From contig NC_087377.1 of NCBI RefSeq assembly GCF_963675165.1, forward strand, positions 6,713,122 through 6,777,121: 64,000 nt of DNA, in the 5' to 3' direction. The DNA is from Halichondria panicea. Taxonomy: Eukaryota; Porifera; Demospongiae; Suberitida; Halichondriidae. Within the stretch, counting starts at the first letter, position 1; each line of letters starts with the position of its first letter. Under the pieces are notes generated by a model. The model was not told the DNA's origin. It ran no database searches and saw only the letters and a list, made by a program, of their open reading frames with translations. A program made the position numbers and the translations under genes. Shown here one piece after another: positions 1 through 11,910 of this stretch.

Positions 1-66
1 TTATAGTGTGAAATCAAACTATTGGTTATTAGCTGTGCCAAACGCTCCAATAATGTGGGAGTGTAT

Positions 67-356
67 TAGTTGGGCGTGGCCCGACCGTCTCCCTGACGGG
101 AGGTCGGGTTGCAAGCCTATCTGGGATTTGTTCTGCAGCATTATGTAACACTGCCATAAATATTCTTCTTCTCAAGTGGGTGTTAACCGACATGATGACG
201 TGGATAAACCACAGATACTGCATGCGGTTTCGCAACTAGATGCAAACGGAACTAAGCACGTGAAAAATGCTGCAATCTGATAGGGCGCCAGAACAAATCC
301 CAGATAGGCTTGCAACCCGACCTCCCGTCAGCAGATGGTCGAGCCACGCCCAACTA
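67..356. mobile_element. Foldback/MITE element 1
   Basis: Two long inverted arms of roughly 70 bases face each other. The left arm begins with GTTGGGCGTGG just after a TA at 67, and the right arm ends with CCACGCCCAAC before a TA at 356. Both arms contain matching versions of a CCGACCTCCCGTC and AGGCTTGCAACC segment. The TA on either side fits a TA target-site duplication. No coding capacity is seen, so this is a non-autonomous element. Confidence 0.75.
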
Positions 357-606
357 GGAGTGTATCAACATTAAGATATGTCCTGCCCATTTTTCTCAGT
401 AAGCTTCCTGGTGAGGGGGGGGGGGATTTCTGGGCAACCAGGAAACAATGGTAACTCATGGTATTATGGTATCATTGTAGTGTTTTGTGGCTTACCAGTA
501 TGAGGCCTCAAGAAGGATCTGTGTTTCAAAATGGCCTGGATCGTCTCACAAGTAGGGGATGAGCGCGCATGTGCGCATTTAGCCTAAGGGGCGTGTCTAT
601 AGATGC

Positions 607-806
607 TACCGTATAGCTGGTAATTTTCGTGGGGCAAAATATTCGTGGTTTTTGTGGTTGGAGGTCTGACCACGAATATTTTACCCACGAATGAAGCGAC
701 CTTGCCTACCTTTACCTACAATCCAAGCAGCAACCACGAAAATATTATCCATGAAATGTCTGAACCACAAATATTTTGTCCCCCGAAAATTACCCGCTAT
801 ACGGTA
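607..806. mobile_element. MITE, TACCGTATAGC family, copy 1
   Basis: The terminal inverted repeats begin TACCGTATAGC and the copy ends with the reverse complement CGCTATACGGTA. The inside is made of short palindromic blocks related to CCACGAATATT. Four more copies of the same family lie in this window (4560, 15570, 24750, 33922). No ORF is present. Confidence 0.8.
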
Positions 807-887
807 TATAAATGCCACTTCTAAAATTGTTGACCATTAATGCTGATGTTGCTATTCTCTTTGTGATTGTTTTTTTTCTTACGACAG

Positions 888-3800
888 GGTCTTGTTAGAC
901 CAGAAATAATTGGTGCAGTTGTCCTACCACATGGTGAGTAATATTGTGAGAACACTTTTATTACTATGTCGATCTTTTTAGTACCGTATCGTAGTACCTC
1001 AAGGCTCGATTTAAGGCGACACTTACAATTCCAGAGGTCGCTTCTTAATTGAAGCCCTGGTGTTGCATATTTAGAGAATCGCATCTGGTAACTAGACTGG
1101 CGGCGATAGCCGCCCGAGTGCGTAGCGCGAGCGACTGGCAAACTGCTTATCAGTCACTCGTCTCAGCAGAAGTGTAATAGATCGTATGACACTACTAAAC
1201 ATGAATATCGTTATAGATAATGTGGTTAAATTTTGCTACGAGATTCAGCTACTATGGAATGCACTGAATCCCCTGAAGTGTAAGTGCGGTTACAATTACA
1301 GGGCTAATATGACGTTGAGCAATCTGATAGGCTGCAATGCTCGTTGCAGCTGAGATGAGTGACTGATAGGCAGTTTGCCAGTCCCTCGCACTACGCACGC
1401 GAGGGGCTGTCGCCGCCAGTCTATCTGGTAACTACACCTAGTCTATTTGCAGGGTTTCATACAGAGGGGGGGCGCCCTGGGATTTCCCACCCCCAGCCAA
1501 AATTTACCCCCCCTAGAAATCTTAAAATTAATTAATAATGTCATAATAAAAATGTATGACTTTTCTCCTTAAAAATGTCTACATTAAAACTATAGACTAG
1601 TAAAATGTATGGTTTGAATGAAGCACACCAAATTAAAGCTAAGGGTAGCTATCAGAATGCTATCCGATGGGCTAGAAACCTTCTATCCAATCCACTTCCG
1701 TTTATTGTGACGTCATTGTTTTACTGAGCATAATTATACGATGTTATCTAGCTCCCAGATACCGGGTGAGATTAGCGCATGCGCAAGAGCTGCCTTGGCA
1801 TGTTTTTTTATAAGCGTCATAATAATTAGCAACCATGGCGCTTTTTAGAAATTCGTTCAATCTGAGTTGGTGCTTAAATTATGGTTCCGCTGTAATTGGC
1901 AAAATTATACTGCTGCTGCAATTTAAGACTATAGATCTAGACCATGCATGGTAGTCTAGCAGTCTTGTACCTAAACACAGCACCACTATAATTTTAATGT
2001 GAGGTTCTAAAAGAAAAAGAAGAGCCAACTGTTCACAGATACAAATTTTGTGTGGTTCTTATATAAAAAGGTGTGTTTGTGATGCCAAGGCAATCGCTTT
2101 GGAATTTTTATGAGGATGCATTCAATGCTATAGCTGCAATACTGTACATGTATTACCGTCTAGATGCAACTGTAAAAACGATCGACCTAGCTGCGAGAGA
2201 GATTGTACTTTACTCTAGACTAGCCATAGCTATCATAATTTAAGCGTCAGCTAGGAATGACAATTTTGGGGGCTAAAAAAAGCTCTTACGCCACTTGAAA
2301 GTGTAATGAATTTTTGGAGCGCTGCAATTATATCAGTCAACTATGATGATCTAGTTAATAAAAGACTGAAAGTCGATTGGCTTCTCGTTCACATGCAGGT
2401 GGAATAGCACACTTGACCCCTCTCATTTCAAAACCACCAACAAGACTTCTCTGGCTCAAGCATGGGAGATTCACAATGCTTGTATGAAAGTAAGTTTAGA
2501 AATTACTGATATAGACTATAAATTACAGATATTCATCGGTAATTATATAGGGCTCTTAATGTTCGTCAAAGGACACTACATAGTATTAAAATAATGTTAT
2601 AATGATGATAATTATTATAATTGTCAACAACTAAATCTCACCCTGCTAACGTATAATATTTAGGCTGGCAAGCTGATAGAGGGGCTAAAGCCAGACCTCA
2701 TCCTACTGAGCACCCCTCATGGAGTGGCTGACCAGACTAACTTCCAGTTCTATCTTAACTCAAAGGTACTCACTAATATAGTTTTTTTCATCTATTTCAT
2801 GTACGTAACGAGAGCTTGATGATTCAGTATAGTGTATAGGGATACCAAGACAGTGTCAAATTCTCAAATGAAAATCATGAACGATTGGGATTTGTAATCA
2901 AACTTTTACTGTGTTGTATATAATCAGCTTGTGCACAATATATTATTGTTAGGCTGTGCATTTATGGTGGTACAGTAGGTAGCGATACGTAATTATGTCA
3001 CAAGTTGTTTTGCCTTCTCTATTGATTGCCACGTATGTGTGTGTAGGGTTTTGGGAGTGCCGACACTGACAACTGTGCTTGTCCCCCTTGCTGTTACAAC
3101 GTCTCTGTTGACTTGGATCAAAATGTCTCCAAGGACCTCGTTATTGAATTGAAGGTACTTATTTACGACTATCTATAACATCTCCTATCAACAAGGTCGT
3201 TAAGGAGTTTTTATACGCTCAGAATATCAGTATCTTTGATCGTTTAAACCCTAAACCTATAATCCATGAATTCAGATTTATTTCTTGGTGCTATAGGCTA
3301 TGAGTCGTAATGTGAGTGGTCTGGTAGGGTTTGGAGATGCTGTCCCCTTTCCTCTTGCCTGGGGGGAGGTCATTCCCCTGCACTTCCTGTTGGGTGGAGC
3401 CAGAGTGGTGGTGCTCTCTCAGCCCAACAGGAGGTACACGGACAGTGTACAAATGATTCCTGAGCTGCTAGAGATGGGTGAGTACGTGACAATGCCTCGA
3501 TGAGATTCTTAAACATGTTTTCACACTCTATATCCCTACATGATTGTATATATAGGGACGTCACTGTTCAGTGTACTTGAGTCGTCAAACCTGAAAGTGG
3601 TGGTAGCCATCAGTGCTGACCTGGCACATACTCATGACCCCAATGGACCCTATGGCTATTCAAATGCCTCCCAGCCATTCGATGATGTGAGTATTCTATC
3701 ATACACTAGCTTTACCTGGTAACTATGCATACTGGTACACCTAAGCACACAGAATTTCATTGGATACTTTTTGTGTTTCGCTGCTAACATATAACTATGG

Positions 3801-3962
3801 TACGGCGTAGTCTATTTATTATTTGTTTATTCAGGCCCTCGGAAAGTGGGCGGAATCGCTTGATTCCCAGGCTCTTTTGCACACTGCTGCTAGTCTGGTG
3901 GATCGCGCCTTGTCCTGTGGATTCACTGGTTTGGTTATGCTACACGGACTCATGGAAAGCAT
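888..3962 (+). CDS. Class III extradiol dioxygenase-like protein (LigB fold), partial
   Basis: This looks like a LigB-family ring-cleavage dioxygenase, a cytosolic Fe(II) enzyme fold, assembled from seven exons: 888-933, 2399-2489, 2664-2765, 3047-3154, 3297-3477, 3556-3686 and 3835-3962. All internal junctions from exon 2 to exon 7 are canonical GT-AG and keep phase. Readable motifs are GAVVLPHG in exon 1, LLSTPHGVADQT in exon 3, VPFPLAWGEVIPLHFL in exon 5 and AISADLAHTHDPNGPYGY in exon 6. These carry the His residues expected for metal binding and catalysis in this family. Exon 1 ends in phase 1 but exon 2 needs phase 2, so a small exon or an indel is missing between them. No start codon exon and no C-terminal exon were recognised, so the gene is partial here or its 3' end has been lost. 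The family call is firm; the substrate is unknown. Confidence 0.7.
1093..1423. mobile_element. Foldback element inside the first dioxygenase intron
   Basis: Imperfect inverted arms of about 75 bases start TAGACTGGCGGCGA at 1093 and end with the complement CGCCGCCAGTCTA at 1423. They share a GACTGGCAAACTGC block and an ATCAGTCACTC block. The element sits in the intron between exons 1 and 2 of the LigB-like gene and accounts for part of that unusually long 1.5-kb intron. Confidence 0.7.
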
Positions 3963-4559
3963 GTGAGTGTGTACAGTACCAAGGGCGTATAAAGGAGAAA
4001 AGGGCATGCAACAGCTTGCGAGCAAAAACCAAAGTGGGCGGTGGAAAAGAACAGTAATATCTATTTAGTATATATCCTGTCTATATATAATTATGGCTTT
4101 TGTTCTTCTTCTTTATACGCCCTTGACAGTACATAATTATTTGCTCATTTAATTTGCATCACTATATAAGGTCAGGGTGTCATACAAGGGGGTGGGGGGA
4201 TTTGCATTTAGGTACTAGTTGTGACAAGAACGCAAAGGCAACCCAAAACTCACCAGAATACACCTAAGACCATCACCGACTCAACATTTCCGCATGTCCC
4301 CCTGGGTCGGCGATGTTGCACACACTAACAGGGTATCAAAATACACCTTTTTTTAGCAAAATGTTCTGGTGATTGACTTTTAGACACCCCTTTCAGAATT
4401 CCTGGATCCACCCCTGCAGGTGTCTTTATTTCCCCCTTTACTTCAAAATCCTGTATTTTTGGTATGTAACATTGGCTTATGCACCAATCCCACAAACATT
4501 ATTCCAACATTGAATAAAGTATTTGGAGAAAATCAATGCAGTTATAATTATACCATCTA
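3963..4559. other. Intergenic stretch after the last visible dioxygenase exon
   Basis: I looked here for the missing C-terminal exon of the LigB-like gene and did not find a convincing one. The stretch contains two copies of a short AAGGGCGTATA / TATACGCCCTT inverted pair (about 3980 and 4118) and G-rich low-complexity sequence. No gene is visible. Confidence 0.4.
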
Positions 4560-4772
4560 TACCGTATAGCGTGTAATTTTCGTGGGGAAAAATATTCGTG
4601 TTTTCGTGGTTGGAGGTCTGACCACGATTATTTTACCCATGAATAAAGCAACCTTGCCTACCTTTACCTGCAGTGCAAGCTCCAACCACGAAAATATTAC
4701 CCACGAAATGTCTCGATCAATATTGCTGAACCACGAATATTTTGTCCCCCGAAAATTACCCGCTATACGGTA
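4560..4772. mobile_element. MITE, TACCGTATAGC family, copy 2
   Basis: This is a close relative of the element at 607-806 with the same TACCGTATAGCGTGTAATTT-type end, the same internal CCACGAATATT blocks, and a closing CGCTATACGGTA. Short ORFs on both strands across it are by-products of the palindromic repeats. Confidence 0.8.
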
Positions 4773-5387
4773 CATTGTAGACTAGTTATCGATAAACGTC
4801 TTTTACACTTGTACATGCACACACGCTAAAACACAGAGGTTTAAAGTTCTGGACTTCTGAACTATTAGTCAATCACCATCCAAGTTATTATGGTATGATG
4901 GTAGCAACATTTCTAAAGACAGTACTAAATAATTAGTTGTTGTTGTGATTGACTATGTGCATGTGTTAAGTGCACGTTGCCATTTAGTGCAAGTTGTATG
5001 TGCAGATACCACCACAATTCACCGTTATATAATAACACATTTCTATTTTTCTATTGTAGAATGTAATGTGAGAATCTAAGTATAACTGTGACACCAGAAT
5101 AATTGGCAGTCAATAGATTATCAATACAACAACCGTCTTAGAGTAACAGTCATGTATTCGCCACAGTTAATTGTGCATGGTTATAATCCATGTCAGTTAG
5201 ACCACCTCAGCAGTTCTGTACTACATTGTACCTTGCAAGGGTTTGTACGCCCTTGATTGTACATTTAGATCATTCGTGCGTGATGCCACTCTCACACTCA
5301 CTCCCACACTTCAAGGCAATTTGGGTATGTGTAATTAAATCACACCCCATAATTCTTGAACTAGCATTACAGTATGGTACGTCTATA

Positions 5388-6653
5388 CTTACAGTAAACT
5401 CTCGCTGTACGGTCACCTCGATATACAAGTCGTTTCGTTTGGTAGCTTGATCTTTACTGCACAAAACTCACCCTTAAAAAGCGGTGCTATTCTGTATACC
5501 AGCCAGTTTTGGCTGCCCCATAGCCTCGTTCCCAGTACAAGAGCCGATTTGTCTTTAAAATAACGCTAGGGCGACAACTAGGCCTGGTATTAATTGTATG
5601 TGGGCGTGGTTGGAAGTTGATGGGTGTAGCCGAAAACTGTATTGTAAAAACATGAGATAAAACCGAAATTTATGATACTGTATACTCCTATAGTCCATGC
5701 ACGTATGCTAGTATTAAATAGTCTGGGTTCATGTGCATGGTCTATCAATATTTTTTAGTGTGCTGCTTTCAGTGAGCTCGTGCTCATCAGCTAAGAGTAG
5801 TACGATGGATGATCATGGGGGCTGGAGGGAAAATGGAGCTTCCTATAAAATTTAAGTGTACCATAAATATTTACTGAAACTCATATGCAGTCATGGTCCA
5901 CACAACACCAGCCAGCATGAGCAAATGCCGTAACGTCAATACTATTAAACAAGGATTGTACTGTGTCTATAGCTTAGTAAAATTTCCAATGGTGAGAAGG
6001 GAGTTTATATTGGCTCACCTTGACTTGCGACACTCTAAAATACCAGAGATCTATGCCTAGAGTCTTATGGTGTATCTAAATTTCCCAGAACTGGTCCTAT
6101 CAACCTTGTAGTCAATTCATATTAGTTATAGGTCATAAATACGTCTATAATTACAGTAAACTCTATTGTAATCATGTCATTCAAAGGGTAGCGACTGGCC
6201 TATTCTTTTGTGAGAGTGATGCTTCGCACAAGATAGCGCATACGTAACTCGACTCCCAAACATTTGCACACAGACATGGGTAATTACGGTAGCTTTTACG
6301 GAGTAAGTGTTTTTACGTACACCTTTAGTGTTGTTCACTCAGGAATTCGCTCGTTTGAGTGAATACCTAAGCGAATTCTAGATACAATCATACTAGGCGT
6401 TGTTGACCTAGCGTATTTTAGAGACAAATTGGCCTGGGAACGAGGCTATAGCTGCCCCACAAACTTAATACGTTGCGTTTTGGGAGAGCATTAATTCATT
6501 ATCCTCGAGACAGAACTGTAAATTAGTTTAGATTCGAGGTAGGGACCGCTATTTAGCTGCGGCTACTTTCTAAAATACAACCACCTCGCTATATATTTCG
6601 GCCAAGCTGTACTATCCTAAGGGTAACCGGATTATAATTTGAGTCTACTGTAT
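5388..6653. repeat. Composite region of interspersed and inverted repeats
   Basis: The segment 5388-5525 is homologous, in reverse, to about 16918-17190; both share a TTGATCTTTACTGCACAAA block. Inside it a second inverted pair is visible: 5515-5572 contains TAGCCTCGTTCCCAG and 6406-6455 contains its complement CTGGGAACGAGGCTA. The region ends with an ACAGTAGACTC-like complement near 6645. I read it as nested non-autonomous elements without coding sequence. Confidence 0.5.
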
Positions 6654-7032
6654 ATGCAGTATAGTTATAACCAGGAGTGCATGAATATAACATAACAACT
6701 CAGTTGGATGAATGGGCCTGTAGCCGCCTGTTTAATATTGTTGCTTCCCACTTTATACATAAAATTGCCAAACCCTGTAAATCTACATGCATGCATTTAA
6801 TAACTACATGTAAATACTGTATTATAGCTGATTATACCAACAGTGTTGCCCACTATGCATGCCCATAGTAGTTACACAGCATAATTATATATGTAATTGT
6901 ATTCATTGCATAGAGTCTATATATAGGTCTACTAGGTGTCTACACTATTGATAGCTAGTAAAATTTCGCAATCCTTTCTTAGTACCAACTTTTGTATCCG
7001 ACACTGCAAATAGAGCAACAACACTATACAAA

Positions 7033-9018
7033 ATGGCTATGCCCCTGGTCACCCTGCCTGATGCTGAGGAGGGTCCTATCACTGTAACAACACCCATTAC
7101 TGACATCATTCCAAAGACCGCAGCAAGCAGTAAATGGAGAATCCTTGTGTATGGTATTAATGAGTCTGGTCAACAAGAGGCAAATGAGCACCATATGCAT
7201 CTCCTGAGTGGTATTCTTGGGGAAAAAATCACTCCTGAGGAGCTAACCTTTCCAAATTTTCACTTTCCAAGAAATGGTGTTACGGTGACAGTCCGTATAG
7301 GATCTCATTCTGATTGCAAAATATCTCATGACGAAGTCGATTTGATGGTGTACTTCATCTCTGTGAATAGAAAAATCGTCAACCACTCCCATGTAGTTAA
7401 AATAGGAGAGATCACGACTGCACGCAGAGCTATGGTCTGGAAGCACTCTGTTATTGTGTTTACTGGTGTTGATGTCATTGCTGACGCGTATGCACTAAAG
7501 ACTGGAGATGTAGATACACGATTGGAGGGAATACTGGACTCTTGGACCACTACAGTTCAACAAGCTCTTGACTCAGCAATCGGCAACGAAGTAGGTATCA
7601 AACCAGAAGAAGTGTTGATACGACCAGCAGGACGACAAAATCAGCTCGATCTACCAATTCCACATACACAATGGTTTTCACTTCTTTGGTTAGGATGCTT
7701 TCTGTCATCTAAAGTCAACTCGATACCTGCCATTCTAAAGGTGGCTCAAGGCAGGATAGCAAACATCGTGAAGGATAGTGACATAGACCACTTACAGTTG
7801 TTCGAGCAACATATTCAAGTCAAAGAAAATAGTATACAGCTCTCCCAGAATAAGAGAATCGATCTCGGTTCAGCTATTGCCGGTGCTGCTGTTGTTGGAG
7901 CCACAATCGGTGCTGTTATCGGTACATTGGCAATTGGTGTTCCTTCGTTTGGAGTAGCTGCTGGTACTGGGCTTGTACTGGGAGCAGTTATTGGAGGAGG
8001 ATTTGAAGTTAGCATTGCAGGTGCTGCTCTGGGTGGGAACTACAAGGTGGCACAGGATAAGCAGATGGAAGAAATTGATGCTTCTGAGCTGAAGCTCTAT
8101 TACGCTGAGTTTCTATCTCGAATTCCAAAAATGAGTGCGTATCTGACAACATGGGCTGAAAAACAACTCAATTGCAAGATCGTTGTTACTGGTGTGAAAG
8201 GTGAAGGTGTCTCCACAGTAGCAGCTGCACTAATAGGTAAACCACCCCGAGAAAGTGGCTCAGGTCTTTATCTGCAGCAAGTTATCCGTATGAAAGCAAA
8301 TCTGCTCGTTTATGATTTCCAGGGTTTTCCAAAAGTGGGAGACAAGCAACTTAAGGCAAAAGAGCTAGTTGAGTTTCAAAAACAAAAAAAATACTCACCT
8401 GCTAGTATTTTGTATATCAATGACATCACCGAAAGAGGATTTTGTGTATTCTCCACACGTCAAGTACTTGGAGCGGCTGTGTGAAGTCAATGACAAGATT
8501 CTATGCAACACAGTTATTGCTCTCACTCATGCAAACGAGATGAGGGCTGAAATGAACAAGCGAAACGATCTGTCACAAACAAGCCTCCACCAGTTTTTCC
8601 ATGATGAGCTCGAAAGCTGGAAGCTGCAAATATCCACGGTACTTGAAAAATACATTCATATCGACAGTGAAATCACCAAAAAAATCCCAGTAGTTCCAGT
8701 TGGAAATTCGAAGCAAGTGATCGATCTATATCCGATGACGAAGCTCCTTCCCCAGCCACCCAGTACCATTGGCTTTCCGAGATGCTTCTCCTCGCAATGC
8801 CAGCAACAAAAGCAGAAGGATTGCCTGCTCTTATCGAAGCTAATCAACAACGAATTAGTAGCAGACTATGTCATTATCCAGATAATGCTCCCGAACTAAT
8901 CATCAAAGCCAAATGCTCAATGTTTTCAAAGGCTGGGCTACAAGATAAGAAACAGCCAGGAGAGGCGATCGGTATGATCCTAGGAGTTAAAGAATTAGAA
9001 CCGGATCAAACCGAGTAA
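7033..9018 (+). CDS. Tandem pseudo-GTPase with glycine-zipper segment (two frameshifts)
   Basis: Two GTPase-like domains are joined by a hydrophobic glycine-zipper. The first frame gives 483 codons. Residues 37-250 follow the layout of the cluster's AIG1/Toc34-like GTPases, but the P-loop is GINESGQQ, lacking the Walker A Lys-Ser. Residues about 278-338 are Gly/Ala-rich and hydrophobic, with the family signature IGVPSFGVAAG. A second domain starts near residue 383 with GVKGEGVST, again without the Lys. A frameshift in the A-rich run at 8377-8391 moves coding to the frame reading LLVFCISM, then ALTHAN and VVPVGNS. A second shift near 8705-8725 leads to QYHWLSEM and the stop at 9018. The frames fit end to end, so this is one gene with two indels, either real decay or assembly error. 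The ATG at 7033 follows an A-rich context. Nucleotide hydrolysis is unlikely; a scaffold or membrane role is inference. Confidence 0.65.
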
Positions 9019-9540
9019 ATTAACTGCAGTTTTTAGCCTAGTATCTAACACTATTCTATGCATGCGTGATAATAAGAGTGCAGTTTTAAAATCCATTTGT
9101 GCCAATGATCTCTATAATGAATTATAGCTTCAAACTTATTATGATGAATAAGCTACAACATTATTCAAAAATAACATCCTGTTTACCTGTGCATATACCT
9201 ATAGACAAAGTACATTGTTGTCAAAGTGTACACCTGTGCATATATACCTACTGTACACAAAGCAAGAAAACCAAACATTGTCTTCACTATCACCTTTAAT
9301 AGAATTCATTACCTGTTACACCTACAGTACATGTACATCCAGTCTACAGAGTTTAATACCAAAATAGGTGAGTAATTGTACTTAAAACTAAGATCTAAGA
9401 AATTGTGTTGATACCATTGTATAGGTGAATGAATAAGCTACAACATTATTCAAAAATAATTATTTTCCCAAAAGTTGCTGTAAGTGGGAAATCATTTTAG
9501 GTGAAAATGAGGGTGATCGTAAAAAAAAAATGTGTGTAAC
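9019..9540. other. AT-rich spacer
   Basis: No gene is visible. A phrase containing ATGAATAAGCTACAACATTA occurs twice (about 9142 and 9427), and ACCTGTGCATATA-like phrases repeat near 9187 and 9231. These point to small local duplications. Confidence 0.4.
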
Positions 9541-10347
9541 TATGGTGAGCCTTTTGTTTCAAAATGGCGATATAAAATACCATGTGTTGGTGTCCCAAAA
9601 ATCAACTCGATGTGTTTTATCAACTCGATTTTATCGATTCATCTGGTAAGGATCGACTCGATGTGTTTTATCAACTCGATTTATGGACTGCTTCTGGTAA
9701 GGATCGACTCGATTCTAGGTCGCTAGGGGGAAAGGCGAGTTTCGAGGGCGATCTGATATGGCTGTACTCTAGCAATGAAGGCGCTAGGCTCAGACAAGGC
9801 ACTGAGACTCTTGAGGCCACAGGCACGCCTACAGCAGCTCAGAGTAGCTCAGACGGGGACCTTCTAAGCCTGAGATCACACAGCAGCTACTTGCTATGTT
9901 TTATGAACTCAAGTAGACAAGCATTTAGTGATTTAATTACTGTGACCCAGCACAAGTAAGCTGCTGTGACCTTCTGCAGGCGTGCCTGGAAGGTCAGCTG
10001 CTCTGACCTGCTGTAGGCGTGCCTGTGGCCTCAAGAGTCTTAGTGCCTTGTCTGAGCCTAGCGCCTTTGTTGCAAGAGTACAGCCATAGATAGCCTCGAT
10101 ATCAAGCCGCCCTCGAAACTCACCTTTTCCCCCCAGCGGCCTGGAATCGAGTCGATCCTTACAAGAAGTAGTCGAGTTGATAAAACACATCGAGTCGATT
10201 CTTACCAGATGAAGTTGATAAAACACATCGAGTCGATCCCTACCAGATGAAGTCGATAAAATCGAGTTGATAAAACAAATCGAGTTGATTTTTGGGACAC
10301 CAACACATGGTATTTTGTATCGCCATTTTGAAACAAAAGGCTCACCA
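9541..10347. mobile_element. Foldback element with TCGACTCGATGTGTTTTATC repeats
   Basis: The left end reads ATGGTGAGCCTTTTGTTTCA and the right end is its complement. Both arms (9541 to about 9860 and about 9965 to 10347) carry several copies of CTCGATGTGTTTTATCAACT and a shared CAGGCACGCCTACAGCAG-like block. Only about 100 bases are unpaired in the middle. A solo copy of the end sequence sits at about 19905-19945, at the edge of the second copy of the segmental duplication. ORFs across it are repeat artefacts. Confidence 0.75.
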
Positions 10348-10610
10348 TATGTAACATTAATAATTTATTATTAAGCAACCAGAGCCACTACTTCTCTTGA
10401 AGTGTCCGACGTCGTCCACTTTTGTTTCTCCAAAATCTCAACATGAACCGATTAGAGCCTCGCTTTGCTTGGAATAATTATTATTGTGAGTACTGGATAT
10501 CATTATAGATTAGACAACCACACAGTAAATGTATGTAGTAACACATATATAGTACCCAGAGTGGGTGTGCTACCACACTGCTAATTTACTAACTAAAAGT
10601 TTAGCTGTTT

Positions 10611-11660
10611 CTAATCCTCAAGACTCATCTTGTGTTTACGATACAAGGAGATAAGAGCACCAACTCCAATTGCGATTCTACCCCCGATTGCCCCACCAAC
10701 AACAGCACCTAGTCCCAAGCCAGCACCATGCAGCTGCCATACCAAAAGACGGTATACCAATTGCCAACGCACCAATTGTTCCTCCAATCGCAGCGCCTAA
10801 TTCCCACCCCAGTTGCAGCAATTCCAGTTAGAGCAACACCCATTGTAAGCTTTACACCAGGAGTAAAAACGATTTTTCATTCATCTGCACTAACTTTTAA
10901 TACCAATCTTTTCTGCATCCTGTGTTTCCATTTTAATCAAAGCAGCTTGTGCGTTGCTTTTCATACGGAGTAGGCACTGACTCCACACATTGCTGATCCA
11001 ATGTCTGTAACCAGGAAGATTTAACTTATTTGGATGACCAGCTGGTACGACAAGGATACTATCAACAATCTTCTTATCGACCTCTAGGTTTTTTGTATCG
11101 TCTCTCGCCACTCTGTGATTCGTTCTTCTACTCCGTCCTTCAGCTTGGCTTCAAGTGTTCCTTTTGCTTTTAAAATTGCAATTCTTGCATTCGCAAAAGT
11201 AAGAACAAAAACGGCATTCTTCCAGCACTGCTTACCAAACAGATTATTTATCTTCTGAAATTAGCGTGCAAATCACTTCGCATTTCTTCCATTGAAATGC
11301 AATACAGCATCAGATCAATTTGAGTGCATTTTTGTTGCATGTCTTGTAAGTACTTCTCATCGCCAGTTCCGTCTTGCAGGCCTGGCGAGTCCCAGGCACG
11401 GATTTTGATGCCATCTTTCGGAATCCTGAAAATGCATGAACCTCGCTTGTACAAGGTGCATGTCTGTTTTTCCCTACATCAAAAATGGTCTTACCAAGAA
11501 TAAAATTCAAAAACTCTTCCCTGCTCCCGTTTTGCCTGTCACAAAAATTCCCATTTTTAATCAATTTCTTGATATCTTCTTCTCCTCTGATGTTAAATCT
11601 TCCACTGAGTCTGTTACTTTCTCGAAATCAATTTTTTCAGTCCCTACTTTTTTTAGCCAT
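10611..11660 (-). pseudogene. Decayed copy of the glycine-zipper GTPase
   Basis: This minus-strand sequence matches the intact 361-residue GTPase at 20137-21222 from its start ATG (11658-11660) to its stop region (10611). The reading frame is broken several times. Fragments read on three frames: the DSPGLQDGTGDEKYLQDMQQ segment, a VVPAGHPNKLNLPGYRHWI segment, and a C-terminal segment where the glycine-zipper has been frame-shifted. The P-loop region is damaged near 11540. Several deletions relative to the other copy are visible, for example in the text encoding the start of the helical middle part. It is a pseudogene created after the segmental duplication. Confidence 0.85.
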
Positions 11661-11910
11661 GACTAGATCTACATGTATTATCTACTAAGAGTAAGGGTCT
11701 TCTTATTTATTGTAACTTCTTTGATTCACTAAGGAAGTCTAGATGTACACTAATAGTATTTCTAAGAATGTCAGGTGATTCCTATCATGCATGCAGGAAC
11801 ATAATACTTATAAGGCCTGTGCATGCCCATGCATAATTGTATCCATTATCATTATCGTGAGCCACTCTTGTTTAGCTATTATAACCATCGTGAGACTGCA
11901 GGTATCAAAT

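Noticed and set aside
8369-8899. A programmed ribosomal frameshift site
   Set aside because: The A-rich run would allow slippage, but no downstream structure was recognised and a second, non-slippery shift follows. Indels are the simpler explanation.
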